Positions 1 through 8,337 of a stretch of DNA of 64,000 nt are shown one piece after another. The stretch's first letter is position 1. Each line of letters opens with the position of its first letter. The notes beneath the pieces are model-generated. The model saw nothing but the letters and a program-made list of their open reading frames with translations. It made no database searches and was not told the DNA's origin. This stretch comes from Streptomyces globisporus (GTDB lineage: Bacteria; Actinomycetota; Actinomycetes; Streptomycetales; Streptomycetaceae), in contig BMTG01000001.1 of NCBI GenBank assembly GCA_014649555.1, positions 1,054,001 through 1,118,000 on the forward strand. Reading direction: 5' to 3'. The translations under genes were made by a program, and so were the position numbers.

Positions 1-416
1 ACCACGGCCCGGGACATCCCCAGCACCTTCTTGCCGTCGCACATCGCGACCAGGTTCACCCGGACCAGGTTGTCGTCCAGCTTCGCCGCGACCTTGCCAC
101 TGACCTCGATCAGCGCGCCCTTGTCGTCGTTGGGCACGACGACCGGCTTGGTGAACCGCACCCCGTAGTCGACGACCGCGCCCGGGTCGCCGGCCCAGTC
201 CGTGACGACCCGGACCGCCTCGGCCATCGTGAACATGCCGTGCGCGATCACATCCGGCAGTCCGACCTCGCGCGCGAACTTCTCGTTCCAGTGGATCGGG
301 TTGAAGTCGCCCGAGGCGCCCGCGTACTGCACGAGCGTGGCCCGGGTGACCGGGAACGACTGCGCCGGCAGCTCGGTGCCGACCTCGACCGACCCGTAAG
401 AGACCTTCGCCGTCAT
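1..416 (-). CDS. MaoC-family (R)-hydroxyacyl dehydratase, C-terminus off window
   Basis: HotDog-fold hydratase/dehydratase of the MaoC/HadB type, acting on hydroxyacyl-CoA or -ACP. About 138 codons are visible from the ATG at 416-414; the 3' end lies beyond base 1. The hydratase signature is clear: DFNPIH near residues 38-43, followed by IAHGMFTMA. The ATG overlaps the stop of the preceding gene as ATGA, so the two are translationally coupled. In mycobacteria the equivalent genes hadA/hadB sit beside rpmG and form a heterodimeric dehydratase of fatty-acid elongation. By analogy this protein would be the catalytic partner of the upstream HotDog protein; its substrate in this organism is inferred, not shown. 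Confidence 0.9.
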   Translation of the reverse strand, partial: MTAKVSYGSVEVGTELPAQSFPVTRATLVQYAGASGDFNPIHWNEKFAREVGLPDVIAHGMFTMAEAVRVVTDWAGDPGAVVDYGVRFTKPVVVPNDDKGALIEVSGKVAAKLDDNLVRVNLVAMCDGKKVLGMSRAV

Positions 417-868
417 CACGCCTCCTCGGCGGCGCGCGCCACCAGCTTCGTGACCGCCGTGACCACCAGCTCGCCGGCCTCGTCGTGCACATCCCCGCGA
501 ATGTCGAGAACGTCGTTGCCCGCCAGGGACTTGATGCTCTCGATCGTCGACGTGACCGTCAGCCGGTCCCCCGCCCGCACCGGACGCACGTAACGGAACT
601 TCTGGTCCCCGTGGACCACGCGGCTGTAGTCCAGGCCCAGCTGCGGGTCCTGCACCACCACTCCGGCGGCCCGGTAGGTGATCGAGAAGACGAACGTGGG
701 CGGCGCGATCACATCGGCGTGACCGAGCGCACGGGCGGCTTCCCGGTCGACGTACGCCGGGTGGGTGTCGCCCACCGCCTCGGCGAACTCGCGGATCTTC
801 TCCCGGCCGACCTCGTACGCCGGAGTGGGCGGATAGGTCCGCCCCACGAAGGACTGGTCGAGCGCCAT
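416..868 (-). CDS. UPF0336/FAS1-like dehydratase-domain protein (HadA-like)
   Basis: A 150-residue single HotDog-domain protein of the UPF0336 (MaoC N-terminal-like) family. I start it at MALDQSFVG because a strong AGGAGG lies about ten bases upstream of that ATG; the longer open frame upstream has no such site and crosses non-conserved sequence. The N-terminus (GRTYPPTPAYEVGREKIREFA) followed by DTHPAY is typical of the family, in which this subunit usually lacks the full catalytic His/Asp pair and serves as a structural or substrate-binding partner. It is coupled to the MaoC gene and follows rpmG on the same strand, the arrangement known for hadAB in Actinobacteria. Partnership with the downstream MaoC protein is inferred. 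Confidence 0.88.
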   Translation of the reverse strand: MALDQSFVGRTYPPTPAYEVGREKIREFAEAVGDTHPAYVDREAARALGHADVIAPPTFVFSITYRAAGVVVQDPQLGLDYSRVVHGDQKFRYVRPVRAGDRLTVTSTIESIKSLAGNDVLDIRGDVHDEAGELVVTAVTKLVARAAEEA

Positions 869-946
869 GAGCTCGCTACCTCCTGAGAAACCTGGTGAAA
901 GACGAACAAGGGCACGCCCCCGTGCGGGGAGCGACCTCATACAACG

Positions 947-981
947 ACACGAGGCCGCCCCCAGAGGGGACGGCCTCGTGT
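947..981 (-). terminator. Intrinsic terminator downstream of rpmG
   Basis: A perfect 11-bp inverted repeat (arms 947-957 and 971-981, ACACGAGGCCG and its complement, 13-base loop) begins 12 bases after the rpmG stop. There is no clear T tract, as is common in Streptomyces. It separates rpmG from the dehydratase genes. Confidence 0.75.
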
Positions 982-992
982 ACGAGCCTGAT

Positions 993-1157
993 TCAGCGCG
1001 TTTCGCGGTGCGCGGTGTGCGAGTTGCAGCGCGGGCAGTGCTTCTTCATCTCAAGACGGTCCGGGTTGTTACGCCGGTTCTTCTTGGTGATGTAGTTCCG
1101 CTCCTTGCACTCCACGCAGGCCAGCGTGATCTTCGGGCGGACGTCGGTGGCAGCCAC
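993..1157 (-). CDS. rpmG: 50S ribosomal protein L33
   Basis: A 54-residue protein of the large ribosomal subunit. It starts with GTG at 1157, with AAGGAG six bases upstream. It has two CxxC pairs (CVEC at residues 15-18 and CPRC near 38-41), so this is the zinc-binding (C+) form of L33; streptomycetes often also carry a cysteine-free copy elsewhere, expressed under zinc limitation. The motif [14 protein letters not shown] is typical. It lies directly downstream of tRNA-Thr and tRNA-Met on the same strand, the usual actinobacterial arrangement, and ends at a hairpin terminator. It is too short to stand out among overlapping frames but is unambiguous. Confidence 0.97.
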
Positions 1158-1245
1158 GTGAGTGCTCCTTGGACGGACGTTGGACGGATGAACGCATAAA
1201 AGGGTAGCCGATCGAAGGACCGACCCAACAATCGGCTACCGTTAG

Positions 1246-1318
1246 TAGCGGTGACCGGACTTGAACCGGTGACACAGCGATTATGAGCCGCTTGCTCTAC
1301 CGACTGAGCTACACCGCT
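1246..1318 (-). tRNA. tRNA-Met (CAT)
   Basis: A 73-base cloverleaf. The acceptor stem AGCGGTG pairs with CACCGCT; the D-arm is GCTC...GAGC; the anticodon loop is CTCATAA with anticodon CAT; the T-arm is ACCGG-TTCAAGT-CCGGT. CCA is not encoded. Its sequence is that of an elongator tRNA, since the acceptor has a paired first base. Confidence 0.95.
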
Positions 1319-1332
1319 TTGATGATGAGTCC

Positions 1333-1348
1333 CCCCGCCGAAGCGGGG
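1333..1348 (-). terminator. Short GC hairpin between tRNA-Thr and tRNA-Met
   Basis: CCCCGC-CGAA-GCGGGG: a 6-bp stem with a stable tetraloop lies between the two tRNAs. It could be a partial terminator or a processing landmark in a tRNA-Thr/tRNA-Met/rpmG transcript. Its function is not established by sequence. Confidence 0.4.
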
Positions 1349-1363
1349 TTTCCCGATCACCAG

Positions 1364-1436
1364 AGCCCCAATGCGGAATCGAACCGCAGACCTTCTCCTT
1401 ACCATGGAGACGCTCTACCGACTGAGCTATTGGGGC
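1364..1436 (-). tRNA. tRNA-Thr (GGT)
   Basis: A 73-base cloverleaf. The acceptor stem GCCCCAA pairs with TTGGGGC; the D-arm is GCTC...GAGC; the anticodon stem TCTCC/GGAGA carries loop ATGGTAA (anticodon GGT); the T-arm contains GGTTCGATTCC. CCA is not encoded. It is the first gene of the minus-strand tRNA-Thr, tRNA-Met, rpmG series. Confidence 0.95.
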
Positions 1437-1447
1437 GAGCGATGAAG

Positions 1448-1477
1448 ACATTACACGGTCCTCGGCCGGTTGCCCAA
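1448..1477 (-). promoter_or_regulatory. Candidate promoter of the tRNA-Thr/tRNA-Met/rpmG unit
   Basis: On the minus strand TTGGGC (1477-1472) and TAATGT (1453-1448) are 18 bases apart and lie 12 bases before the tRNA-Thr 5' end. This is a good match to the vegetative sigma-HrdB consensus. Inference from spacing only. Confidence 0.5.
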
Positions 1478-1691
1478 ATCCGTTTGTCCGGCATCCTCCG
1501 GCCCCCCGTCCGAGGCCTCCCACACCCCCTGATCAGGGCTTGATCCAGGACGCGTCCGCCTGCGGACCCGGCCCGGGCCGCAGCCGACGCAGGCGCACCG
1601 GTACGACTATTCCGCTCCTCCCGGAAGCCGCCCCCACACGCCCCTAGGGTGTGGTCACTCCGTGTGATCTTGCACCCCTCCCAGGAGCGCG

Positions 1692-2987
1692 ATGCCTGAC
1701 AGCCAGCCACGGCGGCCCGACGACAACGCGCCCGACAGCGCCGACGCAGCCACCACCGCCGACACCCCCGCCCTCGTCCTCGGCGGCGCCCGCCTCGCCG
1801 ACGGCCGGGCCGTGGACGTACGCCTGAGCGGCGGCCGGATCGAGGCCGTCGGCACCGCGGGCAGCCTCACCGCCCGCGGCCCCCGGATCGACCTCCGCGG
1901 CTATCTGCTGCTCCCCGCCCCGGCCGAACCCCACGCCCACGGCGACACCGCCCTCACCGCGGACAGTCTGGGCCCCGACAGCCCGGGCCCCGCGTCCCAC
2001 CGCTCCGAGGACATCCAGCGCCGCGCCACGGAGGCGGCCCTCCTCCAGCTCGGCCACGGCGCCACCGCCCTGCGCACCCACGTGCGTGTCGGCGACGTCC
2101 AGGGCCTCGCCCCGCTCGAAGCCGTCCTGCAGACCCGGCGCGCCCTGCGCGGCCTCGCCGACGTGCTGCCCGTCGCGGTCCCCCGGCTCCTCACCGGCAT
2201 CGCCGGAGCGGACAGCCTCGCGATGCTCAGGGACGCGGTGAAGATGGGCGCGGCCGTCGTCGGCGGCTGCCCCGACCTCGACCCCGACCCCACGGGCTAC
2301 ACCGAAGCCGTCCTGGAGATCGCCGCCGAGCACGGCTGCCCCGTGGACCTGCACACCGACGCCGACGACCCCGCCCGGCTGACCAGGCTCGCCGCGATGG
2401 CCTCGGGGCTGCGCCCGGGTGTCGCCCTCGGCCCCTGCGCCGGTCTGGCCCACCTGCCCCTGGACGCCGCGGCCCGCGCCGCCGACCGGCTCGCCGCCGC
2501 CGGGATCACCGTGGTCTGCCTGCCCCAGGGCGGCTGCGCCGGTTCCGAGCGCCGTACGACCGCCCCCGTACGCCTTCTGCGCTCCGCCGGCGTGCACGTC
2601 ACGGCGGGCAGCGGCGCGCTGCGGGACACGGCCAACCCGGTCGGCCGCGGCGATCCCCTCGAAGCCGCCTACCTCCTCGCCTCGCAGGCGGGGCTGCGCG
2701 CCGAGCAGGCGTACGCCCTGGTCTCCACGAGCGCCCGTGCGACCCTCGGCCTGCCCGACGTGCGCGTCGAGGCGGGCTTCCCAGCCGAACTCCTCGCCGT
2801 ACGCGGCGAACGGCTCTCCGCGGCGCTCTCCCTCGCGTACAGCCGCATCGTCATCCACCGCGGCCGGATCGTGGCCCGTACCAGCGCCGTACGCGAGTAC
2901 TGCGACTCCGACGCCGACCCCACCGCGGGCCTCGGCGGCCTTCCGCGCCAGGGCCGGCCCGACCCCGGCGCCGGGCCGAGGAACTGA
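1692..2987 (+). CDS. Amidohydrolase-family protein, cytosine deaminase-like
   Basis: A 431-residue protein with the TIM-barrel metal-dependent hydrolase layout. A small beta-sandwich region (residues 25-75) is followed by the metal-binding EPHAHGD (His81, His83). Further motifs are TALRTHV near 125, VDLHTDADD near 218 and a C-terminal GSGALRDTANP with the expected Asp. The pattern resembles cytosine/N-isopropylammelide deaminases (PHxHxD, THVD, HxDE, SDNxRDP) but several positions deviate, so substrate and even activity are uncertain. The first 25 residues are low-complexity. The start has AGGAG eight bases upstream. It is a single gene, with the downstream gene 34 bases away on the same strand; they may be co-transcribed. 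Confidence 0.82.
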   Translation: MPDSQPRRPDDNAPDSADAATTADTPALVLGGARLADGRAVDVRLSGGRIEAVGTAGSLTARGPRIDLRGYLLLPAPAEPHAHGDTALTADSLGPDSPGPASHRSEDIQRRATEAALLQLGHGATALRTHVRVGDVQGLAPLEAVLQTRRALRGLADVLPVAVPRLLTGIAGADSLAMLRDAVKMGAAVVGGCPDLDPDPTGYTEAVLEIAAEHGCPVDLHTDADDPARLTRLAAMASGLRPGVALGPCAGLAHLPLDAAARAADRLAAAGITVVCLPQGGCAGSERRTTAPVRLLRSAGVHVTAGSGALRDTANPVGRGDPLEAAYLLASQAGLRAEQAYALVSTSARATLGLPDVRVEAGFPAELLAVRGERLSAALSLAYSRIVIHRGRIVARTSAVREYCDSDADPTAGLGGLPRQGRPDPGAGPRN

Positions 2988-3021
2988 GCACGACCCGGTC
3001 CCCGGGCGTACCGTCGAAAGT

Positions 3022-3678
3022 ATGCGCACTGTCATCGCAGGTGGACATGGAAAGATCGCACTGCGGCTGGAGCGGCTGCTCGCCGCACGCGGGGATGAAG
3101 CCGTAGGGATCATCCGCAAGCCCCAACAGAGTCAGGACCTGACCGACGCCGGCGCCGAACCCGCCGTGCTGGACCTCGAATCGGCCACCGTGGAGCAGAC
3201 CGCCGAGGTGCTGCGCGGCGCGGACGCGGCCGTCTTCGCGGCGGGCGCCGGGCCGAACAGCGGCATCGCCCGCAAGGACACCGTCGACCGTGACGCGGCC
3301 GTGCTGTTCGCCGACGCGGCCGAGGCGGCGGGCGTCCGCCGCTTCCTCATCGTCTCCTCCATGGGCGCCGACCCCGACCACCCGGGCGACGAGGTATTCG
3401 ACGTGTATCTGCGGGCCAAGGGCGCCGCGGACGCGGCCGTACGTTCCCGCACCGCGCTGGACTGGACGATTCTGCGCCCCGGCATGCTGACCGACGACGC
3501 GGGCACCGGCCAGATCCTCCTGGCCGCCTCGACGGGCCGTGGCCCGATCCCCCGCGACGACGTGGCGGCCACGCTGCTGGAGCTGCTGGACACTCCGGCG
3601 ACGGCGGGCCTCACCCTGGAGGTGATCTCGGGGAATGTGCCGGTGGCGGAGGCCGTGAAGGACGTCGCGGGCAACTGA
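3022..3678 (+). CDS. NAD(P)-binding atypical short-chain dehydrogenase (NmrA/epimerase-like)
   Basis: A 218-residue single Rossmann-domain protein. The N-terminal MRTVIAGGHGKIA is the glycine-rich dinucleotide motif. A short Asp-containing strand (AVLDLES) follows, then VSSMGADPDH and a YLRAKGAAD segment that sits where the catalytic Tyr-X3-Lys lies in classical SDRs. WTILRPGMLTD is typical of NmrA/SDRa5-type sugar-epimerase-like proteins. The physiological substrate is unknown. No Shine-Dalgarno is obvious; TACCGT at 3009-3014 lies seven bases from the ATG, so the mRNA may be leaderless. A strong terminator follows. Confidence 0.85.
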   Translation: MRTVIAGGHGKIALRLERLLAARGDEAVGIIRKPQQSQDLTDAGAEPAVLDLESATVEQTAEVLRGADAAVFAAGAGPNSGIARKDTVDRDAAVLFADAAEAAGVRRFLIVSSMGADPDHPGDEVFDVYLRAKGAADAAVRSRTALDWTILRPGMLTDDAGTGQILLAASTGRGPIPRDDVAATLLELLDTPATAGLTLEVISGNVPVAEAVKDVAGN

Positions 3679-3731
3679 TCCGCTGATCCTCACGGGGCCG
3701 TACGCCCGGAACTCCCCGCCCGGACAACGAG

Positions 3732-3765
3732 AAAGCCCCCGACCGGAGAACCGGTCGGGGGCTTT
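3732..3765 (+). terminator. Strong intrinsic terminator
   Basis: A perfect 15-bp stem (arms 3732-3746 and 3751-3765, loop AGAA) lies just after the 3678 stop, with the arm ending in CTTT followed by GTT. It probably terminates from both sides, since the minus-strand tRNA-Tyr ends at 3773. Confidence 0.88.
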
Positions 3766-3772
3766 GTTCGCG

Positions 3773-3854
<82 letters not shown>

Positions 3855-4020
3855 TCGAACGACGCGTTGGATCTCGTGGTGAGCTCCTTGGCGACGACGT
3901 AAACAATACCCGATGGCCAGGGGTGCTCCGCCACCTCATTGATCAGCGCCCGGAGGGTGCGGCGGTGGCTAGGCTTTGGCCTGTATCCCCACGCACATTC
4001 GACGCAAGGAGCCACACGTC

Positions 4021-4509
4021 ATGGCCGACTCCAGTTTCGACATCGTCTCGAAGGTCGAGCGGCAGGAGGTCGACAACGCCCTCAACCAGGCCGCCAAGGA
4101 GATCTCCCAGCGCTACGACTTCAAGGGCACGGGAGCCTCGATCTCGTGGTCGGGCGAGAAGATCCTGATGGAGGCGAACGGCGAGGAGCGCGTCAAGGCC
4201 ATCCTCGACATCTTCCAGTCCAAGCTGATCAAGCGCGGCATCTCGCTGAAGTCGCTGGACGCCGGCGAGCCGCAGCTCTCCGGCAAGGAGTACAAGATCT
4301 TCGCCACGATCGAGGAGGGCATCTCCCAGGAGAACGCCAAGAAGGTGGCGAAGACGATCCGCGACGAGGGCCCTAAGGGCGTAAAGGCGCAGGTCCAGGG
4401 CGACGAGCTGCGCGTCAGCTCGAAGAGCCGGGACGACCTCCAGGCCGTTCAGGCGCTGCTGAAGGGCAAGGACTTCGAGTTCGCGATCCAGTTCGTGAAC
4501 TACCGGTAG
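4021..4509 (+). CDS. YajQ-family cyclic di-GMP/nucleotide-binding protein
   Basis: A 162-residue YajQ (UPF0234) protein. Members have two ferredoxin-like domains, and some bind c-di-GMP (Xanthomonas) or GTP and nucleic acid. The hallmark N-terminus [19 protein letters not shown], the conserved ISQRYDFKG, and the C-terminal FVNYR are all present at full length. AAGGAG lies ten bases upstream of the ATG; a TAGGCT -10-like box is at 3970-3975. Cytosolic. In streptomycetes it is a conserved single-copy housekeeping gene with no demonstrated role that I know of. It is monocistronic here; 185 bases without a gene follow. Confidence 0.95.
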   Translation: MADSSFDIVSKVERQEVDNALNQAAKEISQRYDFKGTGASISWSGEKILMEANGEERVKAILDIFQSKLIKRGISLKSLDAGEPQLSGKEYKIFATIEEGISQENAKKVAKTIRDEGPKGVKAQVQGDELRVSSKSRDDLQAVQALLKGKDFEFAIQFVNYR

Positions 4510-4694
4510 TCACGGCAGTCGACTGCCGTACGCAGCGGGGGCACACCGCCGAGGCCGACCTCGACGGCGTGCCTCTCCGTGTTTCCGGCCCGTGGGGGAC
4601 GTACGGAGCGCGCGGACGCGATGTCCGAATACCGCCGGTGACGGTGGGGCGGACGGGAGCAGACTGGCCGTACGGACCGGGGAAGTGAGAAGGC

Positions 4695-5228
4695 ATGACG
4701 ACGACGGTGTACGCGCGGGTGGAGAGCCCGCTGGGCGAGTTGCTGCTGGTCGGCGAGGTGCCGGCGGCGGACGGACCGGATACGGCCGAGGGTGTCCGGC
4801 TGCGTTCGTTGTCCGTGCCCGGCCAGAAGGGCGGCGTGGCCGTCCAGGACGGCTGGCGGCACGCCCTCGAGGCGTTCACGGACGTCGCCCGGCAGTTGGA
4901 GGCGTACTTCGCGGGGCGTTCGACGCGGTTCGACGTGCCGGTGGCCGAGGGCCTGGGCACGGAGTTCCAGCGGCGGGTCTGGGCGGTGCTGGAGTCGATC
5001 CCGTACGGGAGCACGGTGTCGTACGGGGAGGTCGCGGCACAGGTCGGCGCCTCGGGCGCGGGGGTACGGGCCGTGGGCACGGCGATCGGGCGCAATCCGC
5101 TGCTGGTCGTGCGGCCGTGCCACCGGGTGATCGGGGCGGACGGGGCGCTGCGGGGGTACGCGGGCGGGCTGGAGCGGAAGAAGCTGCTGCTGGGGATCGA
5201 GGGTGGGGCGGGGCGGTCCGAGCCGTGA
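4695..5228 (+). CDS. ogt: Methylated-DNA-protein-cysteine methyltransferase
   Basis: A 177-residue suicide enzyme that transfers the methyl group of O6-methylguanine (and O4-methylthymine) to its own cysteine. The C-terminal half holds the winged-helix DNA-binding domain (FQRRVWAVLESIPYGSTVSYGEVA, near 91-114) and the acceptor motif PCHRVIG with Cys142. There is no Ada-type N-terminal regulatory domain, so this is the Ogt class. GTGAG-type spacing gives a modest ribosome site. Its TGA overlaps the GTG start of the next gene, an AlkB-type dioxygenase, so two direct-reversal repair enzymes for alkylated DNA are coupled. Confidence 0.95.
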   Translation: MTTTVYARVESPLGELLLVGEVPAADGPDTAEGVRLRSLSVPGQKGGVAVQDGWRHALEAFTDVARQLEAYFAGRSTRFDVPVAEGLGTEFQRRVWAVLESIPYGSTVSYGEVAAQVGASGAGVRAVGTAIGRNPLLVVRPCHRVIGADGALRGYAGGLERKKLLLGIEGGAGRSEP

Positions 5229-5977
5229 CGCCTCCGTTCCCGCCGCCCTCCGACGGCCCTTCCTCCGACGGCCTCTCCTCGGACAACCCCTCTTCGGACG
5301 GCCCTTCCTCCGACGGGCTTTTCCGGCGGCCGCGTACGGTCGTGGCGCCGGGGGCCGTTCATGTGCCGGAGTGGCTTTCGGTGGAGCAGCGGGCGGAGTT
5401 GGTTGTGGCGTGCCGTCAGTGGGCGCAGGGGCCGGTCCCGTTGCGGCACACCGTGCTGCCGGGCGGCGGGGTGATGTCGGTGCGGACGGTGTGCCTGGGG
5501 TGGCACTGGCAGCCGTACCGGTACGCGCGTACGGCTGACGATGTGAACGGCGCCCGGGTGGCCGCTTTCCCTGACTGGCTGGGCGACCTGGGGCGGGCGG
5601 CGGTGGCCGAGGCGTACGGGGACGAGGACGCGGCACAGGCGTTCGCGCCGGACACCGCGCTGATCAACTTCTATGACGACACCGCGCGGATGGGGATGCA
5701 CCAGGACAAGGAGGAGCGGTCGAGCGCTCCTGTGGTGTCGTTGAGCATCGGGGCGAGGTGCGTGTTCCGCTTCGGGAACACGGAGGGACGCGGGCAGCCT
5801 TACACGGATGTGGAGTTGGCGTCCGGGGATCTGTTCGTCTTCGGCGGGCCGTCGCGGTTCGCGTTCCACGGGGTGCCGAAGGTGTACACGGGAACGGCCG
5901 ACCCGGCAGCGGGGCTACGGGTCGGCCGGTTGAATCTGACGCTGCGGGAGACCGGGATGGCGTCGGGGAACGCGTAG
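5225..5977 (+). CDS. alkB: AlkB-type Fe(II)/2-oxoglutarate DNA repair dioxygenase
   Basis: A 250-residue enzyme predicted to remove methyl groups from N1-methyladenine and N3-methylcytosine oxidatively. Iron ligands are His159 and Asp161 (MHQDKEE) and His215 (FAFHGVP). The 2-oxoglutarate-binding RxNxTxR motif is at 235-241 (RLNLTLR), and NFYDDTARMGMHQD matches the AlkB core. It starts with GTG at 5225, overlapping the ogt stop (GTGA). Residues 9-32 form an unusual Ser/Asp/Gly-rich tandem stretch (SSDGP, SSDGL, SSDNP units) absent from E. coli AlkB, probably a disordered extension. Convergent with the GlsB-like gene. Confidence 0.93.
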   Translation: MTPPFPPPSDGPSSDGLSSDNPSSDGPSSDGLFRRPRTVVAPGAVHVPEWLSVEQRAELVVACRQWAQGPVPLRHTVLPGGGVMSVRTVCLGWHWQPYRYARTADDVNGARVAAFPDWLGDLGRAAVAEAYGDEDAAQAFAPDTALINFYDDTARMGMHQDKEERSSAPVVSLSIGARCVFRFGNTEGRGQPYTDVELASGDLFVFGGPSRFAFHGVPKVYTGTADPAAGLRVGRLNLTLRETGMASGNA

Positions 5978-6008
5978 GTAGAGCGTGGCCCGCCCTGGTC
6001 GGCGGCGG

Positions 6009-6281
6009 TCAGCGGCGGTCGCGGGAGTGGCCGAACAGCAGCCGGTAGGCGATCAGCAGGACCAGGGAGCCGGCGATGGCGGCGATCCAGGTCGCGGTGT
6101 CGTAGAAGTCGTTGCTGATAGGGCGGTCGAGGACCTGGCTGGAGAGCCAGCCGCCGACGAAGGCCCCGGCGATGCCGATGAGGGTGGTGCCGATGATGCC
6201 GCCCGGGTCGCGTCCCGGGAGGAGGATCTTGGCTATGAGTCCGGCGAGCAGGCCGAGAATGATCCAACTGATGATGCCCAT
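6009..6281 (-). CDS. GlsB/YeaQ/YmgE-family stress-response membrane protein
   Basis: A 90-residue integral membrane protein with three hydrophobic segments (about 3-23, 33-52 and 60-80). Glycine-rich motifs IIGTTLIGIAGAFVGG are typical of the transglycosylase-associated (GlsB/YmgE) family. Members are induced by envelope or general stress; the molecular function is unknown. It starts with ATG, with GGGGCAG upstream. It is the last gene of the htpX-YccF-GlsB run, 87 bases after the YccF stop, and faces alkB tail-to-tail across 31 bases. Confidence 0.9.
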   Translation of the reverse strand: MGIISWIILGLLAGLIAKILLPGRDPGGIIGTTLIGIAGAFVGGWLSSQVLDRPISNDFYDTATWIAAIAGSLVLLIAYRLLFGHSRDRR

Positions 6282-6368
6282 GTCGCTGCCCCTACCCCTT
6301 GCTTCGTCTTGGAATCCAAGACGCGGCGGGCAGGTGTTCGGTTCCTCGGGGTCGCCGGACTCGGCCGG

Positions 6369-6761
6369 TCAGCGGGTGGCGAAGGGCTGGTCCGAGGGGA
6401 CGATCTCCTTGCCGAAGGGCATGAGGGAGACGGGGATCAGCTTGAAGTTGGCGATGCCCAGGGGGATCCCGATGATGGTGATGCACAGCGCGATGCCGGT
6501 GGTGATGTGGCCGAGAGCGAGCCACCAGCCGGCGAGGACCAGCCAGAGGACGTTGCCCACGCAGGACGGTGAACCCGCGTCCCGGCGATCGACGACGGTG
6601 TAGCCGAACGGCCAGAGGGCGTAGACGCCGATCCGGAAGGCGGCCACGCCGAAGGGGATGCCGATGATGGTGATGCAGAGCAGGACGCCCGCGAGCAGGT
6701 AGCCGAGGAACATCCAGAATCCGCAGAGAATCAGCCAGATGATGTTCAGGATGGTTTTCAC
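6369..6761 (-). CDS. YccF-domain inner membrane protein
   Basis: A 130-residue protein of two tandem YccF units (residues 1-52 and 67-118). Each contains the signature ITIIGIPFG or ITIIGIPLG between hydrophobic helices, with LWPFGYTVV and LMPFGKEIV marking the end of each repeat. The cellular role of YccF proteins is unknown. The GTG start overlaps the htpX stop as GTGA, so it is coupled to the protease gene, suggesting a joint role in membrane quality control. That link is inference from context. Confidence 0.92.
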   Translation of the reverse strand: MKTILNIIWLILCGFWMFLGYLLAGVLLCITIIGIPFGVAAFRIGVYALWPFGYTVVDRRDAGSPSCVGNVLWLVLAGWWLALGHITTGIALCITIIGIPLGIANFKLIPVSLMPFGKEIVPSDQPFATR

Positions 6762-7621
6762 GGGCGATGACCTGCCATCTGTTCGAGTCGGGCGATGCGC
6801 TCCGCCATCGGCGGGTGCGTCGAGAACATTTTCGCCATCCCCCGACCGGGGCGGAAGGGATTCGCGATCATCATGTGGCTCGCGGTCTCGATCCTGGGCT
6901 CGGGCGGCAGCGGGAGCTGTTTCGTCCCGGCGTCGAGCTTGCGCAGGGCACTGGCGAGCGCCAGCGGGTCACCGGTGAGCTGGGCTCCGGAGGCGTCGGC
7001 CTCGTACTCCCGGGAGCGGCTGACGGCGAGCTGGATGACGGAGGCGGCGAGCGGGCCCAGGATCATGATCAGGAGCATGCCGAGGAGGCCGGGCCCCTCG
7101 TCGTCGTTGGAGCGGCCCACCGGGATGAGCCAGGCGAAGTTGACCAGGAACATCACGACGGAGGCGAGGGCTCCGGCGACGGACGAGATGAGGATGTCCC
7201 GGTTGTAGACATGGCTGAGCTCATGGCCGAGGACGCCGCGCAGCTCGCGTTCGTCGAGGATCTGGAGGATGCCCTCGGTGCAGCAGACCGCGGCGTTGCG
7301 CGGGTTGCGCCCGGTGGCGAAGGCGTTGGGCGCCTGGGTCGGGGAGATGTAGAGGCGCGGCATGGGCTGACGGGCAGCCGTGGAGAGCTCGCGCACGATG
7401 CGGTAGAGCTGCGGCGCCTCGAACTCGCTGACAGGGCGGGCGCGCATGGCCCGCAGAGCCAGCTTGTCGCTGTTCCAGTACGCGTACGCGTTGGTGCCGA
7501 CGGCGACCAGGAGCGCGACGATCAGTCCCGTACGTCCGAAGAAGCTGCCGATGACGATGATGAGTGCGGACAGTCCCCCGAGGAGTACGGCGGTCTTGAG
7601 CCCGTTGTGCCGGCGGTGCAC
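6758..7621 (-). CDS. htpX: HtpX-family membrane zinc metalloprotease
   Basis: A 287-residue M48B protease that degrades damaged or misfolded membrane proteins. Two N-terminal membrane helices (about 9-45) are followed by the catalytic HELSH (His133, Glu134, His137). Two more hydrophobic segments and the third ligand motif [11 protein letters not shown] come next. I use the GTG at 7621, not the in-frame ATG 54 bases upstream, because GGAGG lies eight bases before the GTG and the family begins MHRRHNGLK. It heads the htpX-YccF-GlsB run. A 257-base stretch without a gene upstream (7622-7878) holds its promoter; I see no other feature there. Confidence 0.95.
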   Translation of the reverse strand: MHRRHNGLKTAVLLGGLSALIIVIGSFFGRTGLIVALLVAVGTNAYAYWNSDKLALRAMRARPVSEFEAPQLYRIVRELSTAARQPMPRLYISPTQAPNAFATGRNPRNAAVCCTEGILQILDERELRGVLGHELSHVYNRDILISSVAGALASVVMFLVNFAWLIPVGRSNDDEGPGLLGMLLIMILGPLAASVIQLAVSRSREYEADASGAQLTGDPLALASALRKLDAGTKQLPLPPEPRIETASHMMIANPFRPGRGMAKMFSTHPPMAERIARLEQMAGHRP

Positions 7622-7878
7622 GGTACGCCCTCCAAGTGGTGCAGCAGGGGAACCCTTTGCATGGTGGTGCTCCACTCCCCAGTGGAGCCTCCTGTACTGG
7701 TCAACGCCAGGCGAGAGGAGCTAGTTCCCTTGTGCGTGCGGCCGGAGGGCGGGGCTGTGCCGCGTGTTCGCGCCGGTCGGGCCGCCGGCCCCGTGCGGAG
7801 TGACGCTGGGCCGTAAGGGTGGCGGCGGGCCGTCCTGGTGGTGCGGGGTGACTCGGTGGGGCGCGGTGACCCGGTGGG

Positions 7879-8337
7879 TCAGTGCTGCTGCGCGGGGAGC
7901 TTGGCGAGGGAGAGGGCCTCGGAGTCGGGCTCGACCTCACTGGTGCAGTGGCCGCAGCGGGAGGCGACGGCGGGGATCTCGCTGAAGCAGCGCGGGCAGT
8001 CGCGGAGGGCGGCCTTGATGTCGACGGCCTCTTCCTTCGCGAAGCGGTTCTGGACCTTGGCCATGGGGACCACGACGCAGAAGTAGAGGACCGCGGCGGT
8101 GATGATGAAGGCGATGGCGGCGCTGACGAAGAGGCCGTAGGGGAAGTCGACTCCGTCGACCGTGTAGTGGGCCTTGCTGAAGTCGCCGGTGCCGCGGGTG
8201 GCGAGACCGATGAGCGGGGTGATGAAGGCGTTGCTGAAGCCGGTGACGACCGCGGTGAAGGCGGCACCGACGGCGAGACCGATCGCCATCGAGATGACGT
8301 TCCCGCGCAGGATGAAGTCCTTGAACCCGTTCAGCAC
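7879..8337 (-). CDS. mscL: Large-conductance mechanosensitive channel
   Basis: A 152-residue pentameric pore that opens under membrane tension to release solutes during hypo-osmotic shock. The N-terminal VLNGFKDFILRGNVISMAIGLAVG is the conserved amphipathic helix plus TM1 glycine/alanine-rich gate; TM2 spans about 66-90 (FPYGLFVSAAIAFIITA...). Start: GTG at 8337 with GAGGAG nine bases upstream; the longer open frame upstream is not conserved. An unusual C-terminal zinc-ribbon-like CPRC...CGHC (two CxxC pairs about 15 residues apart) replaces the usual short charged helix; this is common in streptomycete MscL but its function is not known to me. Confidence 0.94.
   Translation of the reverse strand: MLNGFKDFILRGNVISMAIGLAVGAAFTAVVTGFSNAFITPLIGLATRGTGDFSKAHYTVDGVDFPYGLFVSAAIAFIITAAVLYFCVVVPMAKVQNRFAKEEAVDIKAALRDCPRCFSEIPAVASRCGHCTSEVEPDSEALSLAKLPAQQH

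Noticed and set aside
1644-3119. Long open frame on the minus strand opposite the amidohydrolase gene
   Set aside because: Glycine/alanine/valine-rich antisense frame typical of high-GC DNA; no domain, and the plus strand has a clear hydrolase with conserved motifs.
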